A stretch of 64,000 bases of DNA, taken from positions 744,001-808,000 of the forward strand of contig CAXXGR010000007.1 in the NCBI GenBank assembly GCA_963678775.2, written 5' to 3'. The notes under the pieces are model-generated. The model made no database searches. It was not told where the DNA came from and saw nothing but the letters and a program-made list of their open reading frames with translations. Positions 9,381 to 19,463 of this stretch are shown here, in pieces. Numbering within the stretch: position 1 is the first letter of the stretch; each line of letters opens with the position of its first letter. This stretch comes from JBFHIJ01 sp963678775 (GTDB lineage: Bacteria; Bacteroidota; Ignavibacteria; Kapaibacteriales; UBA2268). The position numbers and the translations under genes were made by a program.

Positions 9381-10352
9381 TTACCTTTTCGGAGAAAATA
9401 CATGTACAGAATTACTTTGAGGTTCTATAGTTTGCAGATATTTATATATTGCTTGCAAATCTTCCTCTTTCATATTAGCGAATTCAGACCATGGCATTTC
9501 TGTATTGTAGGAACCTGCTTTGACAGATGGTAAATCATTTAAGGATTTGTATTCCCTAAATCTATTAAGAAACATTTCTTCAGTCCATCTACCAATTCCT
9601 GTATTTAAATCTGGAGTAATATTAGGAGCTCTCACAGTATCTAAGGAAGGTAGTATAAATTTCATTCCACCCGAAAACTCTAAATCATATTGAGGTTTGC
9701 CCTTTACAGATGGTGTATGACATGTCCTACATCCTGCCATATTAGCTAAATATTTACCTCTCTCTATTTCAGTTTTAGGTTTATCCATTGGTTCTGCCTC
9801 TGAAGGTATCAGCCTTAGAATAATATTCATAGGAAATGAAGGTTCAGACTTAGGAATATCTTTGTTTATAGGATCTAATGTCCTAAGATATGCAATCATA
9901 GATTTGACATCATATTCGGTCATTTTGCCATAGTCTTTATAAGGCATTACCGGAAAAAGAGGTCTTTCGTCTTTTGCAATCCCTGTAGTTAATGCATGAT
10001 ACAAATCACTATCACTCCAGTCACTAAGGAAATACGGAGTCAAATTAGCCGCATAGTAATCACCAGGATAACCTTTTTCTTTGCCAAAAAGTTTGCCACC
10101 ACTTCCTTTTCTACTTTCTATAGCAGGAGAAGAAAATACCTGCTCGTTATTTTCTGAGTGACACTGGAAACAAGCTGCAACATTTTCGACAAGATATTCG
10201 CCGCGAACTAACATCGCTTCATCAGCTTTGATAGTTATTTCTTTTTTCTCACCTACTGATGGTAAGAAAGTAAATACGATAAATAGCATAATGGAGATTG
10301 CAATTATTACAAAAACTACCATTCCTATACCGATTTTTAGAACCGCTTTCAT
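9381..10352 (-). CDS. membrane-anchored dihaem cytochrome c
   Basis: 323 residues with an N-terminal membrane helix (about 8-30) and two class I cytochrome c domains. The haem-binding motifs are CFQCH (61-65) and CRTCH (208-212). Each domain begins with a GEYL/GKYL-type helix and contains an MPY or MPW sequence that could give the axial Met. This arrangement resembles the dihaem subunits that pass electrons from dehydrogenases or alcohol oxidation to the respiratory chain. No partner dehydrogenase is adjacent. It lies 5 nt after metH on the same strand, so it is probably co-transcribed with it despite the unrelated function. Confidence 0.88.
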   Translation of the reverse strand: MKAVLKIGIGMVVFVIIAISIMLFIVFTFLPSVGEKKEITIKADEAMLVRGEYLVENVAACFQCHSENNEQVFSSPAIESRKGSGGKLFGKEKGYPGDYYAANLTPYFLSDWSDSDLYHALTTGIAKDERPLFPVMPYKDYGKMTEYDVKSMIAYLRTLDPINKDIPKSEPSFPMNIILRLIPSEAEPMDKPKTEIERGKYLANMAGCRTCHTPSVKGKPQYDLEFSGGMKFILPSLDTVRAPNITPDLNTGIGRWTEEMFLNRFREYKSLNDLPSVKAGSYNTEMPWSEFANMKEEDLQAIYKYLQTIEPQSNSVHVFSPKR

Positions 10353-10357
10353 ATATT

Positions 10358-13300
10358 TTACCTTATTATTTCTGACAAATTATTTTTTATAATTTCTACG
10401 TCAATACCACTGACCTTAGCATAATCTAAAACTTGATCTTCAGCTATATAGTCAATATTGAAATATTTTGCATCAGGATTATTTATAATCATCCCACATA
10501 TCGAAGAACTTGGTTGCATGGCATAATTTTCAGTAAGACTTACTCCTATTTCGTCTGCATCAAGCATCTCAAAAACGAGTTGCTTCTGAGAGTGGTCAGG
10601 TAGCATTGGAAAGCCAAAAGCTGGTCGTATGCTATTAGAATGTTCAAAAGCCAATAAATCACACCATAATTCTTTGATAGTATAGTTATTTAGTATATCA
10701 ACAAATGCTTCTACTAAACAATCCGCAATGATTTTAAGCAATAACGATTGATAAACATCTTTCTTTTTTATTTCTAAATATTCTATATAATTATTTAAAC
10801 CAATACCTATAGTAGCAGCAAATAAGACAATATAATCATTCAATGATAAAAAATCGCAAATACTTAAATTCTTACTGTTTTCTTTATATGTTTGTGTTCT
10901 AAACATATATAATTCATACGCCTTGTTAGAGGCAATAATTTTCATTGAGTTTTTAGTAGGAGTTGCTTTAAATATACCAATCTTTGCATTTGCATGTAAA
11001 ATATTTTTATTCTTTATTTTTTCAATCATAGCTAACGCATCGGACTTAAGAGATTGTCTATTTTTTTCTGTATTTATATTTGCTCCTTTTTTTATTTTCC
11101 AGATAGCAAAAAACCTATCCCAATCAATGTAATCTGCAATTTCAAAAATATCGTAATCTATGATAGTAGTTACACCCTCATGTTTAGGCGGAGTAGGTAT
11201 ATGGATGTTTATAAATCGATTTTCCTGAGCTTCTCTTAAGGATAAATATTGCTTATTATATTTTGTTCTATTTTCTTGAGCAGATATGATATTTGAGTAT
11301 TCATTATTGATTTGCTTTTCTTTATTTGGGTCTGTTTCTAAATCTGATAACATTTTTATCAAATCCGGAGGGTTTTTAATGTGGATAACCGAATGAGAAT
11401 AATTGGGACTGATTTTAGTCGCGGTGTGCAATTTAGAAGTAGCAGCACCTCCTACTATTAGAGGGATTTTGAGAGCATTACTTTCCATCATTGTTGCCAG
11501 TTTAATCATCTCGTTTAAGGATGGTGAAATAAGTCCGGAAACTGCAATATAATCAACCTTATTTTCGAAAGCTGATTGAATAATCGTTTCATTTAGAACT
11601 TTTACACCAAGATCTATAACTCTATAATTATTACAAGCCAAAACTGATGCTATAATATTTTTCCCAATATCATGTACATCTCCCCTAACTGTTGCCAGCA
11701 ACACTGTCTTATTTTTTAAGTTTTTTGAATCAAAATCAAAATTGTCTTTCAATATTTCAAATGCCAGTTTCAATGAAGATGCACTTTTAACTACCTGTGG
11801 TAAATATATATATCCATTATTAAACTTATCTCCTATTTCTGACATTGCAGGAATAAAATATTTTTCAATAATATCTATAGCAGAAATATTTTGATCTAGA
11901 TTTGCAGCTATAAAGTTTTGAATATATTTAGAATTTATTTTTAGAATAGCATCAATAAGACTAACATTTTGAATCTTTACATCTGCCCTATCAGCAACTT
12001 GTTTATGTTCAGAATTTTCGCTTAATTCTTCAGCAGATTTTAAAAGAATATCTGTAGGATTATCTACATTATTAAACAAAGCAAATTCAATCTTTTTACT
12101 TATTATTTTAGGTATCTTATCATAAGGTATCACTTCTAATGGATTTAAAATGACATAATCTAATCCTGCTGTTTTTGCCGATTTAAGAACTATGCTATTG
12201 AGATATTTCCTGAAATAATTGTTGCCTCTATATGCAAAAGATACATTACTCAGTCCTATAATAGTAGAGCATTTAGGTAAGTTAGTATTTATCCATTTTA
12301 TTGCATCTATTACATCGGTTACGTAAAAATTATGTTCTGCAATACCTGTTCCAATTGGCATAATCAGTGGATCAAATATAATATTATCTTGAGAAAGGCT
12401 TACTACATCAACTAAAATGTTAAATGCTTTTCGGAAGACTTCAATTTTCTTTGAATAAGTTAGAGATAAACCTGTTTCATCAGCAGCTAACACAATAACA
12501 GAAGCACCGTATCTCTTAATAATAGTGGCTCTTCGTATAAATTCTTCGATACCTTCTCCAAGCGATAGAGAATTGACAATGGATTTGCCGGGTAAAATTC
12601 GTAGCAATTTTTCAATTAAACCCCAATTTGATGAATCTATTACTACCGGTACTTTTGATAATACGATATCATTTTTTAAACATTCAATGAATTCAAATAC
12701 TATATTATCATTGTCTATAATGCTATCATCCAAATTCAAGTCAATCATTTGACATCCGGAATCTATGTGACTATACACCAGTTCTATAGCTTGTGTAAAT
12801 TTTTTAGATAATACTAAATCTTTGAATTGCTTCGATCCTGATATATTTGCTTTCTCTGAAATGTAAACAGGTTTATCATCGCTAGAAATTGATTCTAAAC
12901 CCACTGCAATTATATTGTTTTGAAAATTGTTAAGTAGTTTTGGTTTAAGTATTTTTTTATTTTTTACCAAGGCTTCGATGTGGAGTGGAGTCGTACCACA
13001 GCATCCCCCAATAATATTTAACTTTCTATCCGATAAATTGTCACGGATATAGTTTGACATATATTCCGGAGAGTCTGTATATATGCCTTCCTGATTGGGT
13101 AACCCTGCATTTGCATATATAGTAACATATAAATTAGAATATTCAGATAATTCACAGATAAATGACAACATTGAGTCAATTCCAAAAGAACAATTTAAAC
13201 CTATACTAATTACATGTTCAAATGAAGATATAGTATGATAAAATGCTTCTAACGATTGCCCTATTAGATTCCTTCCCTTACTATCTATGGTTGAAGAAAC

Positions 13301-13912
13301 AACTATAGGAATGTTTATCTGTTTTCTAATAAAAACGTCTTGAATTGCTGCTAAAATTGCTTTAGCACTTAAAGTATCATATACAGTTTCTACTATTAGT
13401 AAATCAACGCCTCCGTCTAACAGACCTTCTATTTGACTAATATAAGCATCTCTAAACAAATTAAAATCATATTCCTTAGCTAAATAAAGAGAAATATTAG
13501 AAGGGCCAATCGAGCCGGCAACAAATTTATCTCTATTGTAGTTTGATTCAGCTTGATACTCTTTTATAGCTTTTTTGGCATTGAGAGCAGCCTTATAGTT
13601 TAATTCATAACACAAATGCTGTAAATGGTATTCTTTTTGAGATATTTGATTTGAATTAAACGTATTCGTTTCAATTATGTCAGCACCTGCGAATAAAAAT
13701 CTTTTATGGATATCTATTACTATTTCAGGTTGAGATAAAGACAATATGTCATTATTGGAATATAAAGAGCAGGAATGATTTTTAAATCTAAGACCTCTAA
13801 ATTCAGTATCTGATAGATTATAAGATTGAACCATTGTCCCCATAGCTCCATCGAGTATAAGGACTCCTTTATTTAGAGAATCGACAAATCTATTATTTGT
13901 ATCAAAATACAA
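10358..13912 (-). CDS. metH: cobalamin-dependent methionine synthase
   Basis: 1184 residues, slightly shorter than the usual 1220-1260. It transfers the methyl of 5-methyltetrahydrofolate to homocysteine through cobalamin. In order there are four domains: homocysteine-binding (about 10-320, with GLNCSFG and GGCCGTTP giving the zinc Cys), pterin-binding (about 340-610, with DSSNWG and SNVSFAYRGNN), the cobalamin cap and Rossmann domains (about 640-880, with the DVHDIG base-off His), and reactivation (about 900-1184). The SAM-binding loop reads RPAFGF where RPAPGY is usual. The pterin domain also starts EKAN, not ERTN. No cobalamin riboswitch is evident in the short leader. Confidence 0.97.
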   Translation of the reverse strand: MYFDTNNRFVDSLNKGVLILDGAMGTMVQSYNLSDTEFRGLRFKNHSCSLYSNNDILSLSQPEIVIDIHKRFLFAGADIIETNTFNSNQISQKEYHLQHLCYELNYKAALNAKKAIKEYQAESNYNRDKFVAGSIGPSNISLYLAKEYDFNLFRDAYISQIEGLLDGGVDLLIVETVYDTLSAKAILAAIQDVFIRKQINIPIVVSSTIDSKGRNLIGQSLEAFYHTISSFEHVISIGLNCSFGIDSMLSFICELSEYSNLYVTIYANAGLPNQEGIYTDSPEYMSNYIRDNLSDRKLNIIGGCCGTTPLHIEALVKNKKILKPKLLNNFQNNIIAVGLESISSDDKPVYISEKANISGSKQFKDLVLSKKFTQAIELVYSHIDSGCQMIDLNLDDSIIDNDNIVFEFIECLKNDIVLSKVPVVIDSSNWGLIEKLLRILPGKSIVNSLSLGEGIEEFIRRATIIKRYGASVIVLAADETGLSLTYSKKIEVFRKAFNILVDVVSLSQDNIIFDPLIMPIGTGIAEHNFYVTDVIDAIKWINTNLPKCSTIIGLSNVSFAYRGNNYFRKYLNSIVLKSAKTAGLDYVILNPLEVIPYDKIPKIISKKIEFALFNNVDNPTDILLKSAEELSENSEHKQVADRADVKIQNVSLIDAILKINSKYIQNFIAANLDQNISAIDIIEKYFIPAMSEIGDKFNNGYIYLPQVVKSASSLKLAFEILKDNFDFDSKNLKNKTVLLATVRGDVHDIGKNIIASVLACNNYRVIDLGVKVLNETIIQSAFENKVDYIAVSGLISPSLNEMIKLATMMESNALKIPLIVGGAATSKLHTATKISPNYSHSVIHIKNPPDLIKMLSDLETDPNKEKQINNEYSNIISAQENRTKYNKQYLSLREAQENRFINIHIPTPPKHEGVTTIIDYDIFEIADYIDWDRFFAIWKIKKGANINTEKNRQSLKSDALAMIEKIKNKNILHANAKIGIFKATPTKNSMKIIASNKAYELYMFRTQTYKENSKNLSICDFLSLNDYIVLFAATIGIGLNNYIEYLEIKKKDVYQSLLLKIIADCLVEAFVDILNNYTIKELWCDLLAFEHSNSIRPAFGFPMLPDHSQKQLVFEMLDADEIGVSLTENYAMQPSSSICGMIINNPDAKYFNIDYIAEDQVLDYAKVSGIDVEIIKNNLSEIIR

Positions 13913-14034
13913 AATACCACCTCAGACACTTAAATCAATATCATAATATAGAGAAAATTTACACTTAAGCTAAACAAAAAATGGAGATATATTTCTATAC
14001 CCCCATTTATTTACAAATTTTTCTATACAAACAT

Positions 14035-14964
14035 CTAAAATCTTCTTCTAAATCCACGTCCCACTACTTCATGCACATTATTTATAATCATAAATGCATC
14101 AGGATCAACTTCCTTTATAATATCAGTAAGACGAGGAACTTCTTTGTTAGTAACCACTGTCATTATAACTTCGCGTTCGATATCTCTATAGATACCACGA
14201 GTTTTAATTGCGGTAGCACCTCGAGACATGTTATTCATTATAGCTTTCGATATGTCTTCATATTTATCAGATATAATATATGCGGCTTTGGCATAATCAA
14301 TACCATCTATCACCATATCTATCAATTTAGAAGAAAGATAGAGTAAAAATAAAGCATAGAAAGCTAATGCTACAACCGGTGTTTCTGTAGTTTTATTAAA
14401 AGCTATTGCTACTGAAGCAAATGTAATAACAAAAAAGTCAATGATAATAATACCGGTACCGGGTTTAGTACCGAAGTATTTATTTAATATAGATGCAACT
14501 ATATCAGAACCGGCAGTTGTACCTTTGAATTTAAAGATAATACCTAAACCTAAACCTAAGAAAACAGCACCCAGGAAGATATGGAAAAAGAAATCGTGTT
14601 CTAAAATGTATTGCACAGATTCTAGTTTATGCAAATTCAAACCAAATCCATAGTAGCCTTCTCTGAATAAATCAATAAAGAAAGAATTTGTGGTAAAAGC
14701 AAAAAATGTTCTCACACCAAATGTTTTACCTAGCTCTTTTATGCCCCATAAAAATAGTGGTATATTAAATAGCCACATTAAAACACCTATCGGTAAGGCT
14801 CCATCAGTCATATAAAATACAGCCTGAGAAAGACCGGTTACGCCGCCGGGAACAACGTAAGCATCTACTAAAAAAACGGCAATACCAAATGCCATTATTG
14901 CAGATCCGAGAGCGATAAAGATATAATCTACTATCGGGTGTTTCTCTGAAAATTCTTGCACCAT
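14035..14964 (-). CDS. YitT family membrane protein
   Basis: 309 residues, five or six membrane segments in the first 200, then a soluble C-terminal DUF2179 domain. Signature sequences are VVPGGVTGLSQ near 47-57, FKGTTAGSDIVA near 147-158, and VHEVVGRGFRRRF at the C-terminus. YitT proteins are widespread in Firmicutes and Bacteroidota. The substrate is not known, although the C-terminal domain looks like a small-ligand or sensing module. The gene lies 22 nt after menA in the same direction, so it may share the menaquinone transcript. Confidence 0.88.
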   Translation of the reverse strand: MVQEFSEKHPIVDYIFIALGSAIMAFGIAVFLVDAYVVPGGVTGLSQAVFYMTDGALPIGVLMWLFNIPLFLWGIKELGKTFGVRTFFAFTTNSFFIDLFREGYYGFGLNLHKLESVQYILEHDFFFHIFLGAVFLGLGLGIIFKFKGTTAGSDIVASILNKYFGTKPGTGIIIIDFFVITFASVAIAFNKTTETPVVALAFYALFLLYLSSKLIDMVIDGIDYAKAAYIISDKYEDISKAIMNNMSRGATAIKTRGIYRDIEREVIMTVVTNKEVPRLTDIIKEVDPDAFMIINNVHEVVGRGFRRRF

Positions 14965-14986
14965 TGTTTTCTTGACCTTTATTAAA

Positions 14987-15865
14987 TTATAGAATAATAC
15001 AAATTGATGTTATTACACCATGTATAACTAACAGTTTGCCTGTTTTTGCTAAAACTATATTATATTTTTGACCTTTTGCTGAAAGCGCATCTACACAAAG
15101 AGAATAAGTAAATGGTATTGTGATTATTGGTAGCAGTAACAACCAATCTGCATGTATATAGGCTAAATAAGCATGAATCAAATACATTGTAACAAATAGA
15201 GCTACAAATAAACGTTCTGCATTTTCTCTACCAATACGAGCAGCCAATGTCATTTTATTGACTTTTCTATCTGTCTCTATATCTCTAATGTTATTAATAC
15301 CAAGAATGTTCATTGATATAAATCCCGGTATAAGTCCCCATATTAGAGATTCTAAAGTCCAATATTGAGCAAATACTGCATAAGTACCAGCAACAGCAAC
15401 TAAACCAAAATAAATAAGAACAAATATCTCACCTAATCCCTTATATGCTAAAGGATAAGGGCCACCAGTGTAAGCCCACGCAAAAAATAATGAACTAATG
15501 CCAATCCATAAAATCTCTAAGCCTGCTCTTTCTACTATTATCATACCTAGAATAAAAGTTATAATCATGAGCACAGCAGAAACTACTGTCATTTGCTTTG
15601 ATGTTATTTTGCCTGAAGCTACAGCTCGCTCCGGTCCAACTCTTTCTTTAGTATCTGCACCTTTTTTAAAATCGTAGATTTCATTAATGAAGTTTGTTAT
15701 TATCTGTATAAAAAGTGCGCAAATAGCAACTAAAGTAAAGTACATAAAATCAAAAATATTATCTCTGATAGCTAATGATGAACCAATCAATACAGGTATC
15801 ATTCCAGCGGGAAGAGTTTTGGGTCTTGTAGCCAACAGCCATGTAACATATTTTGATTGGCTCAC
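14987..15865 (-). CDS. menA: 1,4-dihydroxy-2-naphthoate polyprenyltransferase
   Basis: 292 residues with eight or nine membrane helices. The two aspartate-rich motifs of UbiA-type prenyltransferases are present: NFINEIYDFKKGAD near 61-74 and NNIRDIETDRKVNKMTLAARIG near 190-211. The second is typical of MenA. The enzyme prenylates dihydroxynaphthoate to demethylmenaquinone in the membrane. The GTG start shares one base with the stop of ubiE (TAGTG), so it is translationally coupled to the methyltransferase that performs the next step. Confidence 0.93.
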   Translation of the reverse strand: MSQSKYVTWLLATRPKTLPAGMIPVLIGSSLAIRDNIFDFMYFTLVAICALFIQIITNFINEIYDFKKGADTKERVGPERAVASGKITSKQMTVVSAVLMIITFILGMIIVERAGLEILWIGISSLFFAWAYTGGPYPLAYKGLGEIFVLIYFGLVAVAGTYAVFAQYWTLESLIWGLIPGFISMNILGINNIRDIETDRKVNKMTLAARIGRENAERLFVALFVTMYLIHAYLAYIHADWLLLLPIITIPFTYSLCVDALSAKGQKYNIVLAKTGKLLVIHGVITSICIIL

Positions 15866-16575
15866 TACTTCACTACTCCGACATAAATATATGAAATCCC
15901 GAACGTCAAGCGTTTCTTAGTGATTTTTTCAAATTTGCCAGTCTCTTGCATCAATGCAACAAACTTATCACCAGCAGGGAACTTGGATGCTGTTTCAGGC
16001 AAATAAGTATATGCAAAATTACTGCCTGCAACTATTTTACCTATCACTGGGATAATATTTTTACTATACCACCTGTATAGTTTTCCGAACATACCTTGGG
16101 GTTGACCAAATTCTAATATAACTACTCTACCATTTTTCTTAACTACTCTAGCCATCTCAGAAAGTCCAATCTTAGGCTCATCAACATTTCTGATACCAAA
16201 TGATATACTTGCAACATCAAAACTATTATCTTCATATTGGAGATGCATAACATCTGCAAGTTCAAACTTAATATCTAATCCTTGCTTTTTTGCTTTAGCA
16301 GGTGCATAATCTAACATACCTGCACAAAAATCGGTACCTGTTACGCTACCTTCTGACTCGACCTTCTTTTTGAAGGCTATAGCTAAGTCACCTGTGCCAG
16401 TTGCACAGTCTAATATTTTATTGCCCTTAGTTGCTTCCGAAAGTGTTACTGTTTTTATTCGCCATAAGTGGTGAACCCCAAAGGATAGAATAGTATTCAG
16501 CAAATCATACTTACCGGAAATATCTGAGAACATCTGTTTTACTTGTTCACTCATGCTCTGTTCCAATGATTTCAA
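15865..16575 (-). CDS. ubiE: demethylmenaquinone methyltransferase
   Basis: 236 residues (also called menG). It is a SAM-dependent class I methyltransferase with motif I LDCATGTGDLAI near 54-65, GTDFCAGML near 80-88, FGIRNVDEP near 125-133 and VILEFGQP near 152-159. All of these are typical of UbiE/MenG. It methylates demethylmenaquinone, the last step in menaquinone synthesis. No ubiquinone genes are seen, so the menaquinone role is the simpler reading. It is the first gene of the ubiE-menA pair, with 253 nt of non-coding sequence before it. Confidence 0.95.
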   Translation of the reverse strand: MKSLEQSMSEQVKQMFSDISGKYDLLNTILSFGVHHLWRIKTVTLSEATKGNKILDCATGTGDLAIAFKKKVESEGSVTGTDFCAGMLDYAPAKAKKQGLDIKFELADVMHLQYEDNSFDVASISFGIRNVDEPKIGLSEMARVVKKNGRVVILEFGQPQGMFGKLYRWYSKNIIPVIGKIVAGSNFAYTYLPETASKFPAGDKFVALMQETGKFEKITKKRLTFGISYIYVGVVK

Positions 16576-16828
16576 ATATAATGATATACAGAGAAATATT
16601 TCTCTATAATTTTTTTAGTAAAATATATGTAATAACGAATTTTGAATATATATATACCTAATATGACTATACAATTACAAGTCAAAGAGCTAATTCATTT
16701 TACTTGCTATCTATAGTATGATATTGCAAATCTTAGTCACTATTGTATTATTAATGTTTACCATATTCATAAAAATCGGCTAACCCTCATTAATATCTTT
16801 TATTACACTCCTTATTTGAACTTAATTC

Positions 16829-18676
16829 CTAAGGAAGCTGATTTTGATTGTAATGATTAAATATTTTTTCTGCGATAGAATTATTTACATTGCTTTGTAA
16901 TTGCTCTAAAGTAGCAGATTTAACACCCTCTACTGATCCAAATGCTTTGAGCAACTTACTTGCAGTAGCTTCTCCAATACCTGTTATTTCAGTCAATTCA
17001 GTTCTAAAGGTTCTTTTTGATCTTAATTGCCTGTGAAAAGTAATAGCAAACCTATGAGCTTCATCTCTAAGCTGTTGTATTAATTTTAAACTGCTTGAAG
17101 TCCTCGGTAAAATAAGTGGATCTGACTCGCCGGGGAAAAATACTTCCTCTAGCTTTTTAGCTAAGCCAACTATCGTTATCTGTTTTTCTAATTCAAGTTC
17201 TTTCAATATATTATAAGCAGAAGAAAGTTGACCTTTCCCTCCATCAATTATAATCAAATCTGGTAATGGAGTATGATTTTCATCCTTAAGTTCACTCTTC
17301 AATCTTGTATATCGTCTCGATACTACTTCTTCCATAGCTGCAAAATCATTGTTCGAAAGTACAGTTTTATTTTTATATTTTCTGTACTCAGATTTTTTAG
17401 GTTTGCCATCTTCAAAAAGCACCATAGAGGACACTAATTCACTACCTTGAATGTGAGAGTTATCAAAGCATTCTATTCTGCGAGGTGGTGATTTCATTTG
17501 CAAATCTCTTTGCAATGATAAAACTGAACGTGGAATAACCTGTTCTCTTTTTTCTATAGCTATTTGAAATTCTTTCAATAAAAAAGATGCGTTTGTAATT
17601 GCCATATCTACAATTGCTCTTTTTTCACCAAGTTTTGGTATTAAAATATGCAAAGCACCTTCTTTTCTTTTTTTAAGCCATTCTGTAATGTATTCAATAT
17701 CTTCAGGCTCTTCCGGAACGAATATTTCTTTTGGTATAAAATCAGTTTCTAAATACCACTTTTCCAGAGTTCTTTGCACTATTTTAGAATCAGGGATGTC
17801 CATAGCATTTTTAACAATAAAATGACGTCGTCCTATTAACTTACCATCTCTAATTTTAAGCATCAAAGTACATACAAGTTCTCCATCTCTGGCAATACCT
17901 AATATATCCCTATCTACAAAATCTGCGCTAATAATTTTTTGCTTAGAGGTATATTTTTGTAACATAAATAGCTGATTACGAACGATGGCAGCTTCTTCGA
18001 ACTTCATCTGCTCGGATAAAGATTCCATCTTATGCTTCAGTTCTTTTTCGAGTTCTTTTGTACGACCTTGAAGGATACGAGTCGCCTGTTGAATTTTTAA
18101 ATTATATTCAATAAAGGAAATGTGTGATTCACAAGGTCCTGAACATTTATTTATATGATAGTCCAAACATATTTTAAATTTACCTTTACTAATTGTATCG
18201 CGACTCAGAGCAAGATTGCATGTCCTGATTTGGAATACATTTCTTATAGTTTTTATAAGTAATTTGGCATTTGTTAAATCAGTATAAGGTCCAAAATATC
18301 TTGAACCGTCTCTTATTACATTACGAGTCATGTATATCTTAGGAAATTCTTCTTTCGTAACTCGAATAAAAGGATAAGACTTATCATCTTTCAATAATAT
18401 GTTATAACGAGGTTGATATTTTTTTATAAGCGTATCTTCTAAAAGAAGTGCTTCTGCTTCGGAATCGACTAAAATAAATTCGACATCAAAGATTTTTGAA
18501 ACCATGGCCTTTGTTTTAGCATCTACTGGCCTACCTTCTTGAAAATAAGATTTTACTCTATTTCTAAGATTTTTTGCTTTACCGATATAGATTATCTTGC
18601 CAATATTGTTAAAATATTGATATATACCGGGTTTGGTTGGAATGTTTGTTAGTTTATTTTCAAGCTGTTCTGTCAT
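16829..18676 (-). CDS. uvrC: excinuclease ABC subunit C
   Basis: 615 residues, usual length. The N-terminal GIY-YIG nuclease (about 15-95, PGIYQYF and IIYIGKAKNLRNRV) makes the 3' incision. A Cys cluster and UVR domain (about 165-240) bind UvrB. The RNase H-like nuclease (about 380-540, with FDNSHIQGSELV and DGGKGQ) makes the 5' incision, and a helix-hairpin-helix (TGIGEATASKLL) ends the protein. It works with UvrA and UvrB in nucleotide excision repair. It seems monocistronic, with the SDR gene beginning its own frame 62 nt away. Confidence 0.97.
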   Translation of the reverse strand: MTEQLENKLTNIPTKPGIYQYFNNIGKIIYIGKAKNLRNRVKSYFQEGRPVDAKTKAMVSKIFDVEFILVDSEAEALLLEDTLIKKYQPRYNILLKDDKSYPFIRVTKEEFPKIYMTRNVIRDGSRYFGPYTDLTNAKLLIKTIRNVFQIRTCNLALSRDTISKGKFKICLDYHINKCSGPCESHISFIEYNLKIQQATRILQGRTKELEKELKHKMESLSEQMKFEEAAIVRNQLFMLQKYTSKQKIISADFVDRDILGIARDGELVCTLMLKIRDGKLIGRRHFIVKNAMDIPDSKIVQRTLEKWYLETDFIPKEIFVPEEPEDIEYITEWLKKRKEGALHILIPKLGEKRAIVDMAITNASFLLKEFQIAIEKREQVIPRSVLSLQRDLQMKSPPRRIECFDNSHIQGSELVSSMVLFEDGKPKKSEYRKYKNKTVLSNNDFAAMEEVVSRRYTRLKSELKDENHTPLPDLIIIDGGKGQLSSAYNILKELELEKQITIVGLAKKLEEVFFPGESDPLILPRTSSSLKLIQQLRDEAHRFAITFHRQLRSKRTFRTELTEITGIGEATASKLLKAFGSVEGVKSATLEQLQSNVNNSIAEKIFNHYNQNQLP

Positions 18677-18737
18677 ATAGCCTAGAAATCATAGTAAAAT
18701 ACCAAAGTTTCAAACATGCAAAAATACAAAAGAATTT

Positions 18738-19454
18738 TTACAAATCACCTAATTGAGGTTTAACTATAATATCTTCTATCATAATATTTGGCAGAAATGA
18801 GAGTTGAATGTTTGAAATAATAATCTCTGCTAAATCTTCAGGGTTTATCATTCTATCAGAATATTGATTAAGCATCTGTTTATCCCAAATATCAGTAGAA
18901 GTAGCACCTGGTAAAACATCCATTATTTTAATATTTTTATCTCTAACTTCTTCACGAAGTGAACGAGAAATAGCTCTGAGTGCAGCTTTTGTACCAGAAT
19001 ATACTGTAGAAAATGGGAAATTGCGTTCAATAGCTCCAGAAAGTATATTTACTATAACACCTGACTTTTGCATTAGCATTAAATTTAAAATGATATTCGT
19101 CAGCAGCACTGTATTCTTAAAATTTACATCTGCAACTTGAGCTATTTCAGTATAAGACATTTCATTAAAAGTTTTGAAAATAGCTACACCAGCGTTATTA
19201 ATCAAAATATCAACCACAATATTATTCGAAACGAGATATTTCTTTAAAGATTCTATCGAATCAGAAGAAGCTAAATCCAGTTCTAATCCAAAGAAAGATT
19301 TATTATTCTTTAAGTCTGACTTTTGGAAATTAGAAATATCTCTTGAAGTACCATATACAATAGCACCTACTTCAATAGCCTTTTTAGCTAAATAATAACC
19401 GATGCCTTTTGAGGCACCGGTTATGAGTATTGTTTTATCTGATAGATTTATCAT
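18738..19454 (-). CDS. short-chain dehydrogenase/reductase
   Basis: 238 residues, a classical SDR. The NAD(P)-binding TGASKGIG lies at 13-20, NNAG at about 87-90, and the catalytic YSGTK (YxxxK) near 152-156, preceded by an active-site Ser in the ILSG segment. A PGAT motif follows. The substrate cannot be read from the sequence. It follows the chemoreceptor gene by 9 nt on the same strand, so it may be the last gene of that transcript. Confidence 0.88.
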   Translation of the reverse strand: MINLSDKTILITGASKGIGYYLAKKAIEVGAIVYGTSRDISNFQKSDLKNNKSFFGLELDLASSDSIESLKKYLVSNNIVVDILINNAGVAIFKTFNEMSYTEIAQVADVNFKNTVLLTNIILNLMLMQKSGVIVNILSGAIERNFPFSTVYSGTKAALRAISRSLREEVRDKNIKIMDVLPGATSTDIWDKQMLNQYSDRMINPEDLAEIIISNIQLSFLPNIMIEDIIVKPQLGDL

Positions 19455-19463
19455 AATTCCATT

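Noticed and set aside
13913..14034. Possible cobalamin riboswitch before metH
   Set aside because: The non-coding gap is only about 120 nt, is AT-rich and lacks the conserved cobalamin riboswitch elements.
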